A program made the translations under genes and the position numbers. DNA of 43,722 nucleotides, from the NCBI GenBank assembly GCA_946629175.1, contig CAMOXN010000002.1, positions 1 through 43,722 on the forward strand, read 5' to 3'. The notes under the pieces are model-generated. The model saw only the letters and a program-made list of their open reading frames with translations. It did not search any database and was not told the DNA's origin. The DNA is from an uncultured Lachnospiraceae bacterium (GTDB lineage: Bacteria > Bacillota > Clostridia > Lachnospirales > Lachnospiraceae). This document shows, one piece after another, positions 10,371-20,901 of the stretch (the first letter of the stretch is position 1; each line of letters starts with the position of its first letter).

Positions 10371-11765
10371 TTACCTCCTACTGTCAACTGCTTCCTTCAG
10401 CCACTTTTTTTCGATCTCAATGACTTTCTTCATCATCTCCTGACCGGGTGCTCCCAGAGTCAGGCGTTTTTCCACACAGGTGCCGAGCGAGACGGCGTCA
10501 TAGACATCTTCGTCAAAAGCGGGGCTGAACTCTTTCAGTTCACGGATGCTCATGTCTTCAATGCCCTTGTTCTCGTCGATGCAGTGCAGCACGAGCCTTC
10601 CGATAATGCCGTGCGCGTCACGGAACGGGACACCCTTTACGACCAGATAGTCCGCCGCGTCCGTCGCGTTAGTGAAGCCTCTTACCGCGCTCAGCCGCAT
10701 CACTTCTTTCCGGAAAGTGATCGTTGAGAGCATTGCAGAGAACAGTGATATGCAGGCCTTTGCTGTGTCGATCGCGTCAAAAGCAGGCTCCTTGTCTTCC
10801 TGCATATCTTTGTTGTAAGCGAGCGGAAGCCCCTTCATCGTCGTGAGGAGCGACATCAGGTCACCGTAGACCCTTCCGGTCTTGCCGCGGACCAGTTCAC
10901 AGATATCCGGATTCTTCTTCTGCGGCATGATGCTGCTTCCGGTGGAAAAGGCGTCGTCCATTTCAATGAAACGGTATTCATTGGAATTCCAGATGATGAG
11001 CTCTTCCGCGAAACGGCTCAGGTGCATCATGATGATGGACAGCGCGGCCATAAGTTCGATCAGGTAATCCCTGTCGGAGACGGAGTCCATGCTGTTGAGC
11101 GTCGGCGCGTCAAAACCCAGAAGCTCCGATACCATGTCCCTGTCAAGGGGATAGGTGGTCCCCGCGAGCGCTCCGGATCCCAGCGGGCAGTAATTCATCC
11201 GCTTAAGACAGTCATCCAGGCGCCCTTTATCCCTCTTGAACATCTCGAAATAAGCTCCGAAATGATGCGCGAGCGTCGTCGGCTGCGCCTTCTGCAAGTG
11301 GGTGAAGCCCGGCATGTAGGTGTCCGTATTCTTCTCCATGATCGCGAGGACCGTATCGAGAAGTTCCAGCAGCTGATCCCTGATCTCTCTTGTCATCCGG
11401 CGCGTGTAGAGCTTCATGTCGAGAGCCACCTGGTCATTGCGGCTCCTGCCCGTGTGAAGTTTCTTGCCGGTGTCGCCGATGCGCTCGATCAGGTTCGCTT
11501 CCACAAAGCTGTGAATGTCCTCGTACTCATTGGTCACAGGAAGCGCGCCGCTCTCAACATCGAACAGGATAGCCGTAAGTTCCTTCGTGATCTTCGAGGC
11601 CTCTTCTTCGGTGATGATCCCCTGTTCACCGAGCATCTGCGCATGGGCGATGCTGCCTTTGATGTCATCCCTGTACAGTCTCTTGTCAAAACCGATCGAA
11701 TCGTTAAAAGCCTTTACGGCTTCATCGGTCTCTTTGACAAAACGGCCTCCCCAGAGCTGTGCCAT
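10371..11765 (-). CDS. argH: Argininosuccinate lyase
   Basis: MAQLWGGRFVKETDEAVKAFNDSIGFDKRLYRDDI; TGRSRNDQVALDMKLY; GSSIMPQKKNPD signature. Start trimmed to MAQLWGGRF. Confidence 0.97.
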   Translation of the reverse strand: MAQLWGGRFVKETDEAVKAFNDSIGFDKRLYRDDIKGSIAHAQMLGEQGIITEEEASKITKELTAILFDVESGALPVTNEYEDIHSFVEANLIERIGDTGKKLHTGRSRNDQVALDMKLYTRRMTREIRDQLLELLDTVLAIMEKNTDTYMPGFTHLQKAQPTTLAHHFGAYFEMFKRDKGRLDDCLKRMNYCPLGSGALAGTTYPLDRDMVSELLGFDAPTLNSMDSVSDRDYLIELMAALSIIMMHLSRFAEELIIWNSNEYRFIEMDDAFSTGSSIMPQKKNPDICELVRGKTGRVYGDLMSLLTTMKGLPLAYNKDMQEDKEPAFDAIDTAKACISLFSAMLSTITFRKEVMRLSAVRGFTNATDAADYLVVKGVPFRDAHGIIGRLVLHCIDENKGIEDMSIRELKEFSPAFDEDVYDAVSLGTCVEKRLTLGAPGQEMMKKVIEIEKKWLKEAVDSRR

Positions 11766-11848
11766 ACCGTATCCTCCTTTTAATGAAATCAGACAAATGA
11801 TCCATGCCGACAGGCCCTCAGCCTTTGGCTGCTCAGTATTCAAACAAA

Positions 11849-11881
11849 AAGCGCGGAAAACCGGATCAGTTCCCCGCGCTT
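11849..11881 (-). terminator. Rho-independent terminator downstream of tRNA-Thr
   Basis: Stem AAGCGCGG/CCGCGCTT followed on the minus strand by TTTGTTTG. Confidence 0.75.
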
Positions 11882-11893
11882 CTTAGCTGTAAA

Positions 11894-11965
11894 GCTGGAA
11901 AAGGGACTCGAACCCTCGACCTACTGATTACGAATCAGTTGCGCTACCGACTGCGCTATTCCAGC
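11894..11965 (-). tRNA. tRNA-Thr (anticodon CGU)
   Basis: Minus strand folds as a cloverleaf: 7-bp acceptor GCTGGAA/TTCCAGC, D arm GCGC-AGTCGGTA-GCGC, anticodon stem ACTGA/TCAGT with loop TTCGTAA (CGT), T arm GAGGG-TTCGAGT-CCCTT. CCA is not encoded. Confidence 0.95.
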
Positions 11966-12003
11966 ATGCGCCGCTATTACAACGGCATTTAAGCGTCTTA
12001 TAT

Positions 12004-12032
12004 ATTGTATAGACTTTGCGCCGAGAATGCAA
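12004..12032 (-). promoter_or_regulatory. Promoter of tRNA-Thr
   Basis: Minus strand: -35 TTGCAT (12032-12027), 17-nt spacer, -10 TACAAT (12009-12004). Confidence 0.65.
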
Positions 12033-12128
12033 GAGGTTTTTTTTGTTTCTTTTATCAGACGCCCGCTGTCCCGGATCCTGACGATCCGGGACGCGGACGC
12101 TTAGCGAATGATCTGTTTTACCCGCCTC

Positions 12129-13370
12129 TTACAGCTTGTGGATAAAAAGGCCGCTCAGGAGTTTCGGCTCGAACCATGTGGATTTGGGAGGCATGAGTTC
12201 CCCCGCGTCCGCCACCGCGAAAAGTTCTTCCATGGAAGTCGGATACATGGAGAAAGCAGCCATGTCCGATCCGCTCCCGACCCTTCTCTCAAGCTCTCTA
12301 AGGCCCCTGATCCCGCCGATAAAGCTGATGCGGGGATCCTCTTTGGGATCCCTGATCCCAAGCAGGGGACCGAGGACCCTGTCTTGAAGAACAGAGACGT
12401 CGAGGGACTTTACCGGGTCAGCCGGGTCAGGCGCGTCCAAAAGGCGCAGCCTGTACCAGTTCCCGTCAGCCAAAAAGAGCCCGAATTCGCCTTTGCGGGC
12501 GGGGCGCACCGGATCTTTTCCCTCACAGCTGATCTCAAAGATCTTCTCCAGTTCGCTTAAGAACTGCTGCGGTGTCCTCCCGCAGAGATCCCTGACAGCC
12601 CGGTTGTAATCCATGACCAGCAGCTGGTCCATGGGAAAAAGTACCGACAAAAAGTAATTGAACTCCTCTTTCCCCGTATATCCGGGATTCTCTTCCCTCC
12701 GTTTCAGGCCGACCTTTACGGCGGAAGCGCACCTGTGATGCCCGTCCGCGATATAGATCTGTCCGATCCCGGCAAAAGCGCCGCGAATGGCCTCTTTTTT
12801 CTCGGGATCTGAAATGACCCATACCCTGTTGCGGACGCCTTCAGCGGTCACAAAATCGTATTCCGGCGCCTCTTCTCTGGTCTCATTCATCAGCCGGTCG
12901 AGCGCGGGATGGTTCCTGTAGCACAGGAAGATCGGGCCCGTCTGCGCGTTGCAGGTATCCACGTGACGGATCCTGTCCATCTCCTTGTCGGCTCTCGTTT
13001 TCTCGTGCTGCATGATCACGCCCGACAGATAGTCGTCGATGGATGCGCACGCCACGATGCCGGTCTGTGCTCTGCCCTCCAGAGTCTGTTCATAGAGATA
13101 ATAGCAGGGGGAGTCGTCATGGACAAAGTTCCCTTTTTCGATCGCTTCGTCCAGCATGCTCTTCGCCTTCTCATATACGCAGTCGTCATAGGTCCCGACG
13201 GAGTCCGCGAACTGCGTCTCTGCCCTGTCGATCGCGAGAAAAGAGAGCGGGTTGGCGCTTACGACCTTTTTGGCTTCCTCCCTGCTGTAAACGTCATACG
13301 GCAGCGCCGCGATCTTATCTTCAAGCCCCCTGGCAGGCCGGTAAGCAGCAAATGACCTGATATCAGCCAT
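12129..13370 (-). CDS. DUF1015 family protein
   Basis: Starts MADIRSFAAYRPARGLEDKIAALPYDVYSREEAKK; contains HEKTRADKEMDRIRH and IYIADGHHRCASAVK, characteristic of DUF1015. Immediately downstream of serA. Confidence 0.88.
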   Translation of the reverse strand: MADIRSFAAYRPARGLEDKIAALPYDVYSREEAKKVVSANPLSFLAIDRAETQFADSVGTYDDCVYEKAKSMLDEAIEKGNFVHDDSPCYYLYEQTLEGRAQTGIVACASIDDYLSGVIMQHEKTRADKEMDRIRHVDTCNAQTGPIFLCYRNHPALDRLMNETREEAPEYDFVTAEGVRNRVWVISDPEKKEAIRGAFAGIGQIYIADGHHRCASAVKVGLKRREENPGYTGKEEFNYFLSVLFPMDQLLVMDYNRAVRDLCGRTPQQFLSELEKIFEISCEGKDPVRPARKGEFGLFLADGNWYRLRLLDAPDPADPVKSLDVSVLQDRVLGPLLGIRDPKEDPRISFIGGIRGLRELERRVGSGSDMAAFSMYPTSMEELFAVADAGELMPPKSTWFEPKLLSGLFIHKL

Positions 13371-13385
13371 GTCTAAGCTCTCCTA

Positions 13386-14552
13386 TCATTTGATTATCCT
13401 GACTCTGTACACGTCCCTGACTTCCGCGAGCTTCTGTACGAGCTCCTTGTCAACGGGGCTGTCAAAATCGAACAGCGTGTAGGCCACTTCCTTTTTGGAT
13501 TTGTTGGCCATTCCCGCGATATTTACGTCGGAAGCGCCGAGGATCTGAGTGAACTGCGTGATCATGCTGGGCTGGTTCTTGTGGAAGATACCGATGCGGC
13601 TCTCCGCGGTGCAGACGCCCAGGTCGCAGTCCGGATAATTCACGCTGTTCCTGATGTTGCCGTTCTCAAGGTAATTCTTGAGTTCATCGACAGCCATCTT
13701 CGCGCAGTTGATCTCGGACTCCTCCGTGGAGGCGCCGAGATGAGGGGTCGTGATGCATCCCTTTTTGCCCGCGACCGTAGGATTCGGGAAATCGGAGACG
13801 TACGCGCGCACCCTGCCCGCGTCGATCGCGGCTACGACAGCTTCCTCGTCGAACAGCAGGTCTCTCGCCATATTGACGAGGATCACGCCCTTTTTCATCA
13901 TGGAGATGGCGTCCCTGCCGATCATCTTCTTAGTGGAATCGAGGAGCGGGACGTGCACTGTAATGAAGTCACAGTTCTTGTAAATATCGTCGACATTAAG
14001 GACATGCGTGATCTTGCGGCTGAGGTGCCAGGCCGAGTCGACGGATACATAGGGGTCGTATCCGTAAACATCCATGCCCAGGGAGACCGCAGCGTTCGCG
14101 ACCAGGACGCCGATCGCGCCGAGTCCGATGATCCCGAGCTTCTTGCCCATGAGTTCCGTGCCTGCGAATTTCTTCTTCTCTTTCTCTGCGACCTTCGCGA
14201 TGTCAGCGATGTCTTTGTTGCCGCGGACCCAGTTCACGCCGCCCGCGATATCCCTGGCGGCAAGGAGCATTCCCGCAAAGACAAGTTCCTTGACGCCGTT
14301 GGCGTTGGCGCCGGGCGTATTGAATACGACAATGCCCTTTTCCGCGCATTTCTGCAGGGGGATGTTGTTGACGCCGGCACCGGCCCTGGCGATCGCATAT
14401 ACGGAATCTGAGAACTCCATGTCGTGCATGGAAGTGCTTCTCACCAGGATCCCGTTCGCCTCTTCGATATCGCTCACCTGTTCATATTTGTTGGTAAAGT
14501 TCTTGAGTCCGATCGGAGAGATATTGTTCAGGCATGCAAATTTATAAGTCAT
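13386..14552 (-). CDS. serA: D-3-phosphoglycerate dehydrogenase with C-terminal ACT-like region
   Basis: GKKLGIIGLGAIGVLVANAAVSLGMDVYGYDPY (NAD site), VNMARDLLFDEEAVVAAID, TTPHLGASTEESEINCA. Confidence 0.95.
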   Translation of the reverse strand: MTYKFACLNNISPIGLKNFTNKYEQVSDIEEANGILVRSTSMHDMEFSDSVYAIARAGAGVNNIPLQKCAEKGIVVFNTPGANANGVKELVFAGMLLAARDIAGGVNWVRGNKDIADIAKVAEKEKKKFAGTELMGKKLGIIGLGAIGVLVANAAVSLGMDVYGYDPYVSVDSAWHLSRKITHVLNVDDIYKNCDFITVHVPLLDSTKKMIGRDAISMMKKGVILVNMARDLLFDEEAVVAAIDAGRVRAYVSDFPNPTVAGKKGCITTPHLGASTEESEINCAKMAVDELKNYLENGNIRNSVNYPDCDLGVCTAESRIGIFHKNQPSMITQFTQILGASDVNIAGMANKSKKEVAYTLFDFDSPVDKELVQKLAEVRDVYRVRIIK

Positions 14553-14575
14553 ATTCTTCCTCTTGTTTACGTTCT

Positions 14576-15658
14576 TTACGCGTTTTCCGCTTCAAATTTC
14601 TTCATGAATGCGATGAGCGCTTCCACGCCCTCATAGGACATCGCGTTGTAAATACTGGCGCGCATTCCGCCGACCGACCTGTGTCCCTTGAGACCGATGA
14701 GGCCGTTCGCTTCCGCTTCCTTCACGAATTTCGCCTCGAGTTCCTTGTCTCCGATCACGAAGGGAACGTTCATGATGGAGCGGTCTTTCTTCGCGACAGT
14801 GCCCTTGTAGAAATCGGTGCTGTCGAGGTATTCGTACAGGATGGCCGCTTTCTTCTCGTTGCGCTCCTTCATGGCCGTAAGTCCGCCCTGCGCCTTGATC
14901 CACTTGAAGACCTTGCCGCAGATATAGATCCCATAGCAGGGAGGGGTATTATAGAGCGAATCGTTGTCCGCCTGCGTCTTCCACTTGAGCATAGTGGGCG
15001 TGCAGGGCAGCACGTCGTCCGTGATCAGGTCTTCGCGGATGATCGCGATCACGACGCCCGCGGGACCGACGTTCTTCTGAACGCCGCCGTAAATGACGCC
15101 GTACCTGGTCACGTCGATAGGCTCGGAGAGGAAGCAGGAAGATACGTCCGCGACCAGCTCATGTCCCTTTGTATTGGGGAGCTCCCAGAACTTGGTCCCG
15201 TAGATCGTGTTGTTCTCGCAGATGTAGACGTAATCGGCATCTTCCGGAATGTCCAGGTCGGAGCAGTCGGGAATATAGCTGAAGGTCTTGTCCTCGGAAG
15301 ACGCGACGCAGACAGCGTCCGTATACTTCTTCGCTTCCTGGTATGCCCTCTTGGCCCACTGGCCTGTCACGATATAAGCCGCCTTGCCGTTCTTCGAAAG
15401 ATTCATCGGAACAGCGGAGAACTGCTGATGGGCGCCGCCCTGCAGGAAAAGGACTTTGTAGTTGTCCGGGATCCCCATGACCTCGCGCAGATCCGCTTCC
15501 GCCTCTTTGATGATGCCGTCATAGACCTTGCCCCTGTGGCTCATCTCCATGACGGACATGCCGCATCCGCGGTAATCGAGCATTTCTTCCTGTGCTTCTT
15601 TTAATACTTCGATCGGCAGGACCGCGGGCCCGGCCGAAAAATTATATACTCTGCCCAT
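14576..15658 (-). CDS. serC: Phosphoserine aminotransferase
   Basis: YNFSAGPAVLPIEVLKEAQEEMLDYRGCGMSVMEMSHRGKVYD; FLQGGAHQQFSAVPMNL; GVQKNVGPAGVVI. Confidence 0.97.
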   Translation of the reverse strand: MGRVYNFSAGPAVLPIEVLKEAQEEMLDYRGCGMSVMEMSHRGKVYDGIIKEAEADLREVMGIPDNYKVLFLQGGAHQQFSAVPMNLSKNGKAAYIVTGQWAKRAYQEAKKYTDAVCVASSEDKTFSYIPDCSDLDIPEDADYVYICENNTIYGTKFWELPNTKGHELVADVSSCFLSEPIDVTRYGVIYGGVQKNVGPAGVVIAIIREDLITDDVLPCTPTMLKWKTQADNDSLYNTPPCYGIYICGKVFKWIKAQGGLTAMKERNEKKAAILYEYLDSTDFYKGTVAKKDRSIMNVPFVIGDKELEAKFVKEAEANGLIGLKGHRSVGGMRASIYNAMSYEGVEALIAFMKKFEAENA

Positions 15659-15689
15659 TGTTACCTCCAGTTTTTAATATTTTATCAGA

Positions 15690-17387
15690 TCACGCTTTGC
15701 CGCCGCGCGCTTCCAGATCGGAAGCGTCAAAAGACTTCTCGATCGGCGCTCCGGGCGAGACCATGGGGAACACCTTGTCGTCCTCGTCGACGACCACGTC
15801 GATCACGGTGGGGACGCCGGACGACAGTGCTTTTTTGAGCGCAGGCTCGACCTCGGAAGGATCCGTGACGCGGATCGCCATGCAGCCGAGTCCTTCCGCG
15901 ACCTTGCAGTAATCCACCTTGTCCCGGATCACGGTCGCGCTATAGCGTTCTCCGTAATACAGAGTCTGCCACTGTCTTACCATTCCGAGCGCATTGTTGT
16001 CAATGATAATTTCGATGACAGGGATCTGATAGCGGCTCGCTGTCGCGAGCTCGTTCATGTTCATCCTGAAGCACCCGTCTCCGCCGATATTGATGACCTG
16101 GCGGTCCGGGAATGCAACCTTGGCGCCGATCGCGGCTCCCAGTCCGTATCCCATCGTGCCGAGTCCTCCGGATGTAAGGAGCGTCCTGGGCTTGGAGAAC
16201 GTGTAGTACTGTGCCGCCCACATCTGGTGCTGGCCTACATCCGTGACGATGATCGCGTCGCCTTTTGTCAGCTCATCCAGTTTCTCGATCACCATGGGGC
16301 AGGTGAGCCTGGACTTGTTATAGGAGAGAGGATACTTCTTCTTCATCTCCATGATCTGCTTCATCCACTCGTCGTGGTGCTGCGGCTCCAGCCTCTCATT
16401 GAGGTCGCGGAGCACGTCCTTGAGGTCTCCGATAATGGCGTCGCTGACTTTGATGTTCTTGTTGATCTCCGCCGGGTCGATATCGATGTGGATGATCTTC
16501 GCCTCCGTCGCGAATTTGTCGGGATTTCCGATCACTCTGTCCGTGAACCTGGCGCCCATGGCGATCAGAAGGTCGCACTTGCTCACGCCGAGGTTGGAAG
16601 TCTTGGTCCCGTGCATGCCGATCATGCCTGTGTAGTGGGGATCGTGTCCGTCAAAAGCGCCCTTTCCCATCAGCGTATCGCATACCGGCGCGTCGATCAG
16701 TTCCACGAACTTCTTCAGTTCTTCGCTTGCGCCCGAGATCACCGCGCCGCCGCCCACATACAGGAAGGGGCGCCTGGAAGCCTTGATCATTTCGACCGCA
16801 TTGTCGATGTCTGAATCGCTGTAGCGGCGTCCCTCTCCTCTGAGCCTCCGCGCAGAGGGGGAGGCGGGAACATATTCCGTCACTGCTCCGGTGACATCCT
16901 TGGGGATATCTACCAGAACCGGGCCGGGCCTTCCGGTCGACGCGATTCGGAAAGCTTTGCGGATCGTGTCGGCGAGGTCTTCGACCTTCTTGACAATATA
17001 GCCGTGTTTGGTGATCGGCATGGAGATGCCGGCGATATCCACCTCCTGGAAGGAGTCCTTGCCGAGGAGGGGGAGCGTCACGTTGCAGGTGATCGCGACA
17101 AGCGGAACGCTGTCCATATATGCGGTCGCGATCCCGGTGACCAGGTTGGTCGCGCCGGGTCCGCTGGTGGCCATGCACACACCGACCCTGCCCGTCGCTC
17201 TCGCGTATCCGTCCGCCATGTGGGAAGCGCCCTGCTCATGGCTCGTCAGATAATGGGTGATCTTGTCCCTGTGTTTGTATAAAGCGTCATAGACATTGAG
17301 GATCGCTCCTCCCGGAAATCCGAAGACCGTATCGACGCCCTGTTCGATAAGGCACGCGACGACGATCTCCGCGCCTGTCATTTTCAT
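15690..17387 (-). CDS. ilvB: Acetolactate synthase large subunit
   Basis: MTGAEIVVACLIEQGVDTVFGFPGGAILNVYDAL; ATSGPGATNLVTGIATAYMDS; GDGCFRMNMNELATASRYQIPVIEIIIDNNALGMVRQWQ (ThDP motif). Start set at ATG 17387 after GGAGG. Confidence 0.96.
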   Translation of the reverse strand: MKMTGAEIVVACLIEQGVDTVFGFPGGAILNVYDALYKHRDKITHYLTSHEQGASHMADGYARATGRVGVCMATSGPGATNLVTGIATAYMDSVPLVAITCNVTLPLLGKDSFQEVDIAGISMPITKHGYIVKKVEDLADTIRKAFRIASTGRPGPVLVDIPKDVTGAVTEYVPASPSARRLRGEGRRYSDSDIDNAVEMIKASRRPFLYVGGGAVISGASEELKKFVELIDAPVCDTLMGKGAFDGHDPHYTGMIGMHGTKTSNLGVSKCDLLIAMGARFTDRVIGNPDKFATEAKIIHIDIDPAEINKNIKVSDAIIGDLKDVLRDLNERLEPQHHDEWMKQIMEMKKKYPLSYNKSRLTCPMVIEKLDELTKGDAIIVTDVGQHQMWAAQYYTFSKPRTLLTSGGLGTMGYGLGAAIGAKVAFPDRQVINIGGDGCFRMNMNELATASRYQIPVIEIIIDNNALGMVRQWQTLYYGERYSATVIRDKVDYCKVAEGLGCMAIRVTDPSEVEPALKKALSSGVPTVIDVVVDEDDKVFPMVSPGAPIEKSFDASDLEARGGKA

Positions 17388-17494
17388 GTTCTTGTTGTCC
17401 TCCGTTCTAAAAAGTCCGTCCGCCCGGTCAAAAGCCGGAAAGGGGGGGCAGGCTGATCCTGCTCTGCCGGCGGGACTCCCCGCACAGCGGAACC

Positions 17495-19171
<1,677 letters not shown>

Positions 19172-19215
19172 TTTCGTTTCTCTCCTTCTATATTCATATT
19201 ATCTGTAAATACGCT

Positions 19216-20310
19216 TCAGATCCTCTCGCAGATCCTGTCGCCGAGTTCCGCGCAGTTCTGCTTCTTAAGCCCCTCGGTATTCTCGCGGGGCATGAGGTCC
19301 GCGCTCCGGTATCCGTCCGCGAGGGTCTGTCTCACAGCTGCCTCTACCGCGTCCGCTTCCTCCTGCATTCCGAAGCTGTAGCGGAGCATCATGGCCGCTG
19401 AGAGGATCGTCGCGATCGGATTCGCGATACCGAGGCCCGCGATATCCGGCGCGCTCCCGTGGCTGGGCTCATAGAGTCCGAAGCTTCCGTCGCTGAGGGA
19501 CGCCGATGAGAGCATTCCGATGGAACCCGTGATCATGCTCGCTTCATCCGAAAGGATGTCGCCGAACATATTGCCGGTGACGATGACATCGAACTGTTCA
19601 GGCTCCTTGACGAGCTGCATGGCGCAGTTGTCTACCAGCATATTGGTCAGTTCCACTTCCGGATAGTCCTTCGCGACTTCCGCCGTGACCTTTCTCCAGA
19701 GCCTTGATGTGTCCAGGACATTGGCCTTGTCCACGCTGCAGACTCTCCTGCCGCGTTTCATCGCGATCTCGAACGCCTTGACGGCGATGCGCCGGATCTC
19801 GTTCTCATTGTAGACAGCCGTGTCCACTGCCGTTGTGATCCCGTCGACCTCTTTCGTGTACCGCTCGCCAAAATACAGGCCGCCGGTCAGTTCCCTGCAG
19901 ATCACAAGGTCAAAGTTCCTGCCGCCGTCCTTAGCCGCGAGCGGGCAGGAGGCTGCCAGTTCCTTAAAGAGGTAGGCGGGCCGCAGGTTGCAGTAGAGAT
20001 TGAGGGATTTGCGGAGTTTGAGGAGTCCCGCTTCGGGACGGAGCTCAGGCGCCAGTTTGTACCAGGGAGACGTCGCCGCGTCTCCCCCGATGGAGCCCAT
20101 CAGGACCGCGTCGCTCTCTTTACAGATCTTAATCGTCTCGTCAGTCAGCGGGACGCCGTACGCGTCGATCGAGCATCCTCCCATGAGGACATCCGTATAG
20201 GAGAAAGAATGCCCGTATTTCTCACAAACCCTGCCGAGCACTTTTTTGGCCTCGTCCACGATCTCCGGACCGATACCGTCGCCGGCGATCACTGCGATCT
20301 TTCTGTTCAA
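19216..20310 (-). CDS. leuB: 3-isopropylmalate dehydrogenase (probable TTG start)
   Basis: NRKIAVIAGDGIGPEIVDEAKKVL, ELTGGLYFG, YEPSHGSAPDIAGLGIANPIATILSAAMMLRYS. GGAGGT lies 7 nt before TTG at 20310; the ATG at 20364 has no comparable site. Confidence 0.95.
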   Translation of the reverse strand: MNRKIAVIAGDGIGPEIVDEAKKVLGRVCEKYGHSFSYTDVLMGGCSIDAYGVPLTDETIKICKESDAVLMGSIGGDAATSPWYKLAPELRPEAGLLKLRKSLNLYCNLRPAYLFKELAASCPLAAKDGGRNFDLVICRELTGGLYFGERYTKEVDGITTAVDTAVYNENEIRRIAVKAFEIAMKRGRRVCSVDKANVLDTSRLWRKVTAEVAKDYPEVELTNMLVDNCAMQLVKEPEQFDVIVTGNMFGDILSDEASMITGSIGMLSSASLSDGSFGLYEPSHGSAPDIAGLGIANPIATILSAAMMLRYSFGMQEEADAVEAAVRQTLADGYRSADLMPRENTEGLKKQNCAELGDRICERI

Positions 20311-20421
20311 TCGATTTACCTCCGTTCCAGCTGCTGTCAGGCAGATCATATTGATGAAAATCATTCATCTCTATGATGAGCAATTTGAGCTATATTGATC
20401 ATTCTCAAAATACCAAAGAGA

Positions 20422-20444
20422 AGGCATGTGCCTTGCACATGCCT
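20422..20444 (-). terminator. Terminator downstream of yajC
   Basis: AGGCATGTGC/GCACATGCCT 10-bp perfect stem followed on the minus strand by TCTCTTTGG. Confidence 0.65.
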
Positions 20445-20460
20445 CCGTACATAGCATTTA

Positions 20461-20784
20461 TTATTTGTCTTCCGCTGCCTCGATGGCATCCTCAGGCTTC
20501 TCGATCTGGACGATCGCTGCCTTCTGCATCGGTATGCGGCAGTTCTTGTTGTTGCCGAATTCGACGATCACCGTGTCTTCCGTCATATCAATGACGACTC
20601 CGTAAAATCCTGCTGTGGTGAGAACACTGTCGCCGACAGCCAGGGAACTGAGCATGTTCTGCTTCTCCTTCTGTTCTTTCCTCTGGGGTCTGATCAGGAA
20701 GAAGTAGAAGAAACCGACGATCACGACCATGTAAATGATCGTAAACATCGAACCGCCTGCAGCGGTCAACATGAAACCATTCAT
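20461..20784 (-). CDS. yajC: Preprotein translocase subunit YajC
   Basis: Single TM then FFLIRPQRKEQKEKQNMLSSLAVGDSVLTTAGFYGVVI; GGAGGT upstream of MNGFML. Confidence 0.95.
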   Translation of the reverse strand: MNGFMLTAAGGSMFTIIYMVVIVGFFYFFLIRPQRKEQKEKQNMLSSLAVGDSVLTTAGFYGVVIDMTEDTVIVEFGNNKNCRIPMQKAAIVQIEKPEDAIEAAEDK

Positions 20785-20834
20785 AAGATATACCTCCAAT
20801 CACGCCTTTAAGCGTCTCTAATCAGTTATGACAT

Positions 20835-20864
20835 ATCATACAACAACACCTCATGGTATTTCAA
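20835..20864 (-). promoter_or_regulatory. Promoter of yajC
   Basis: Minus strand: -35 TTGAAA, 18-nt spacer, -10 TATGAT. Confidence 0.55.
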
Positions 20865-20901
20865 CTTAAAATTTGCTATTTATACAGCGCGGAGCGCCGG
20901 T

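Noticed and set aside
20311-20460. T-box or other amino-acid riboswitch upstream of leuB
   Set aside because: No T-box core (AGGGTGGNACCGCG on the minus strand) was found; the only clear structure is the yajC terminator.
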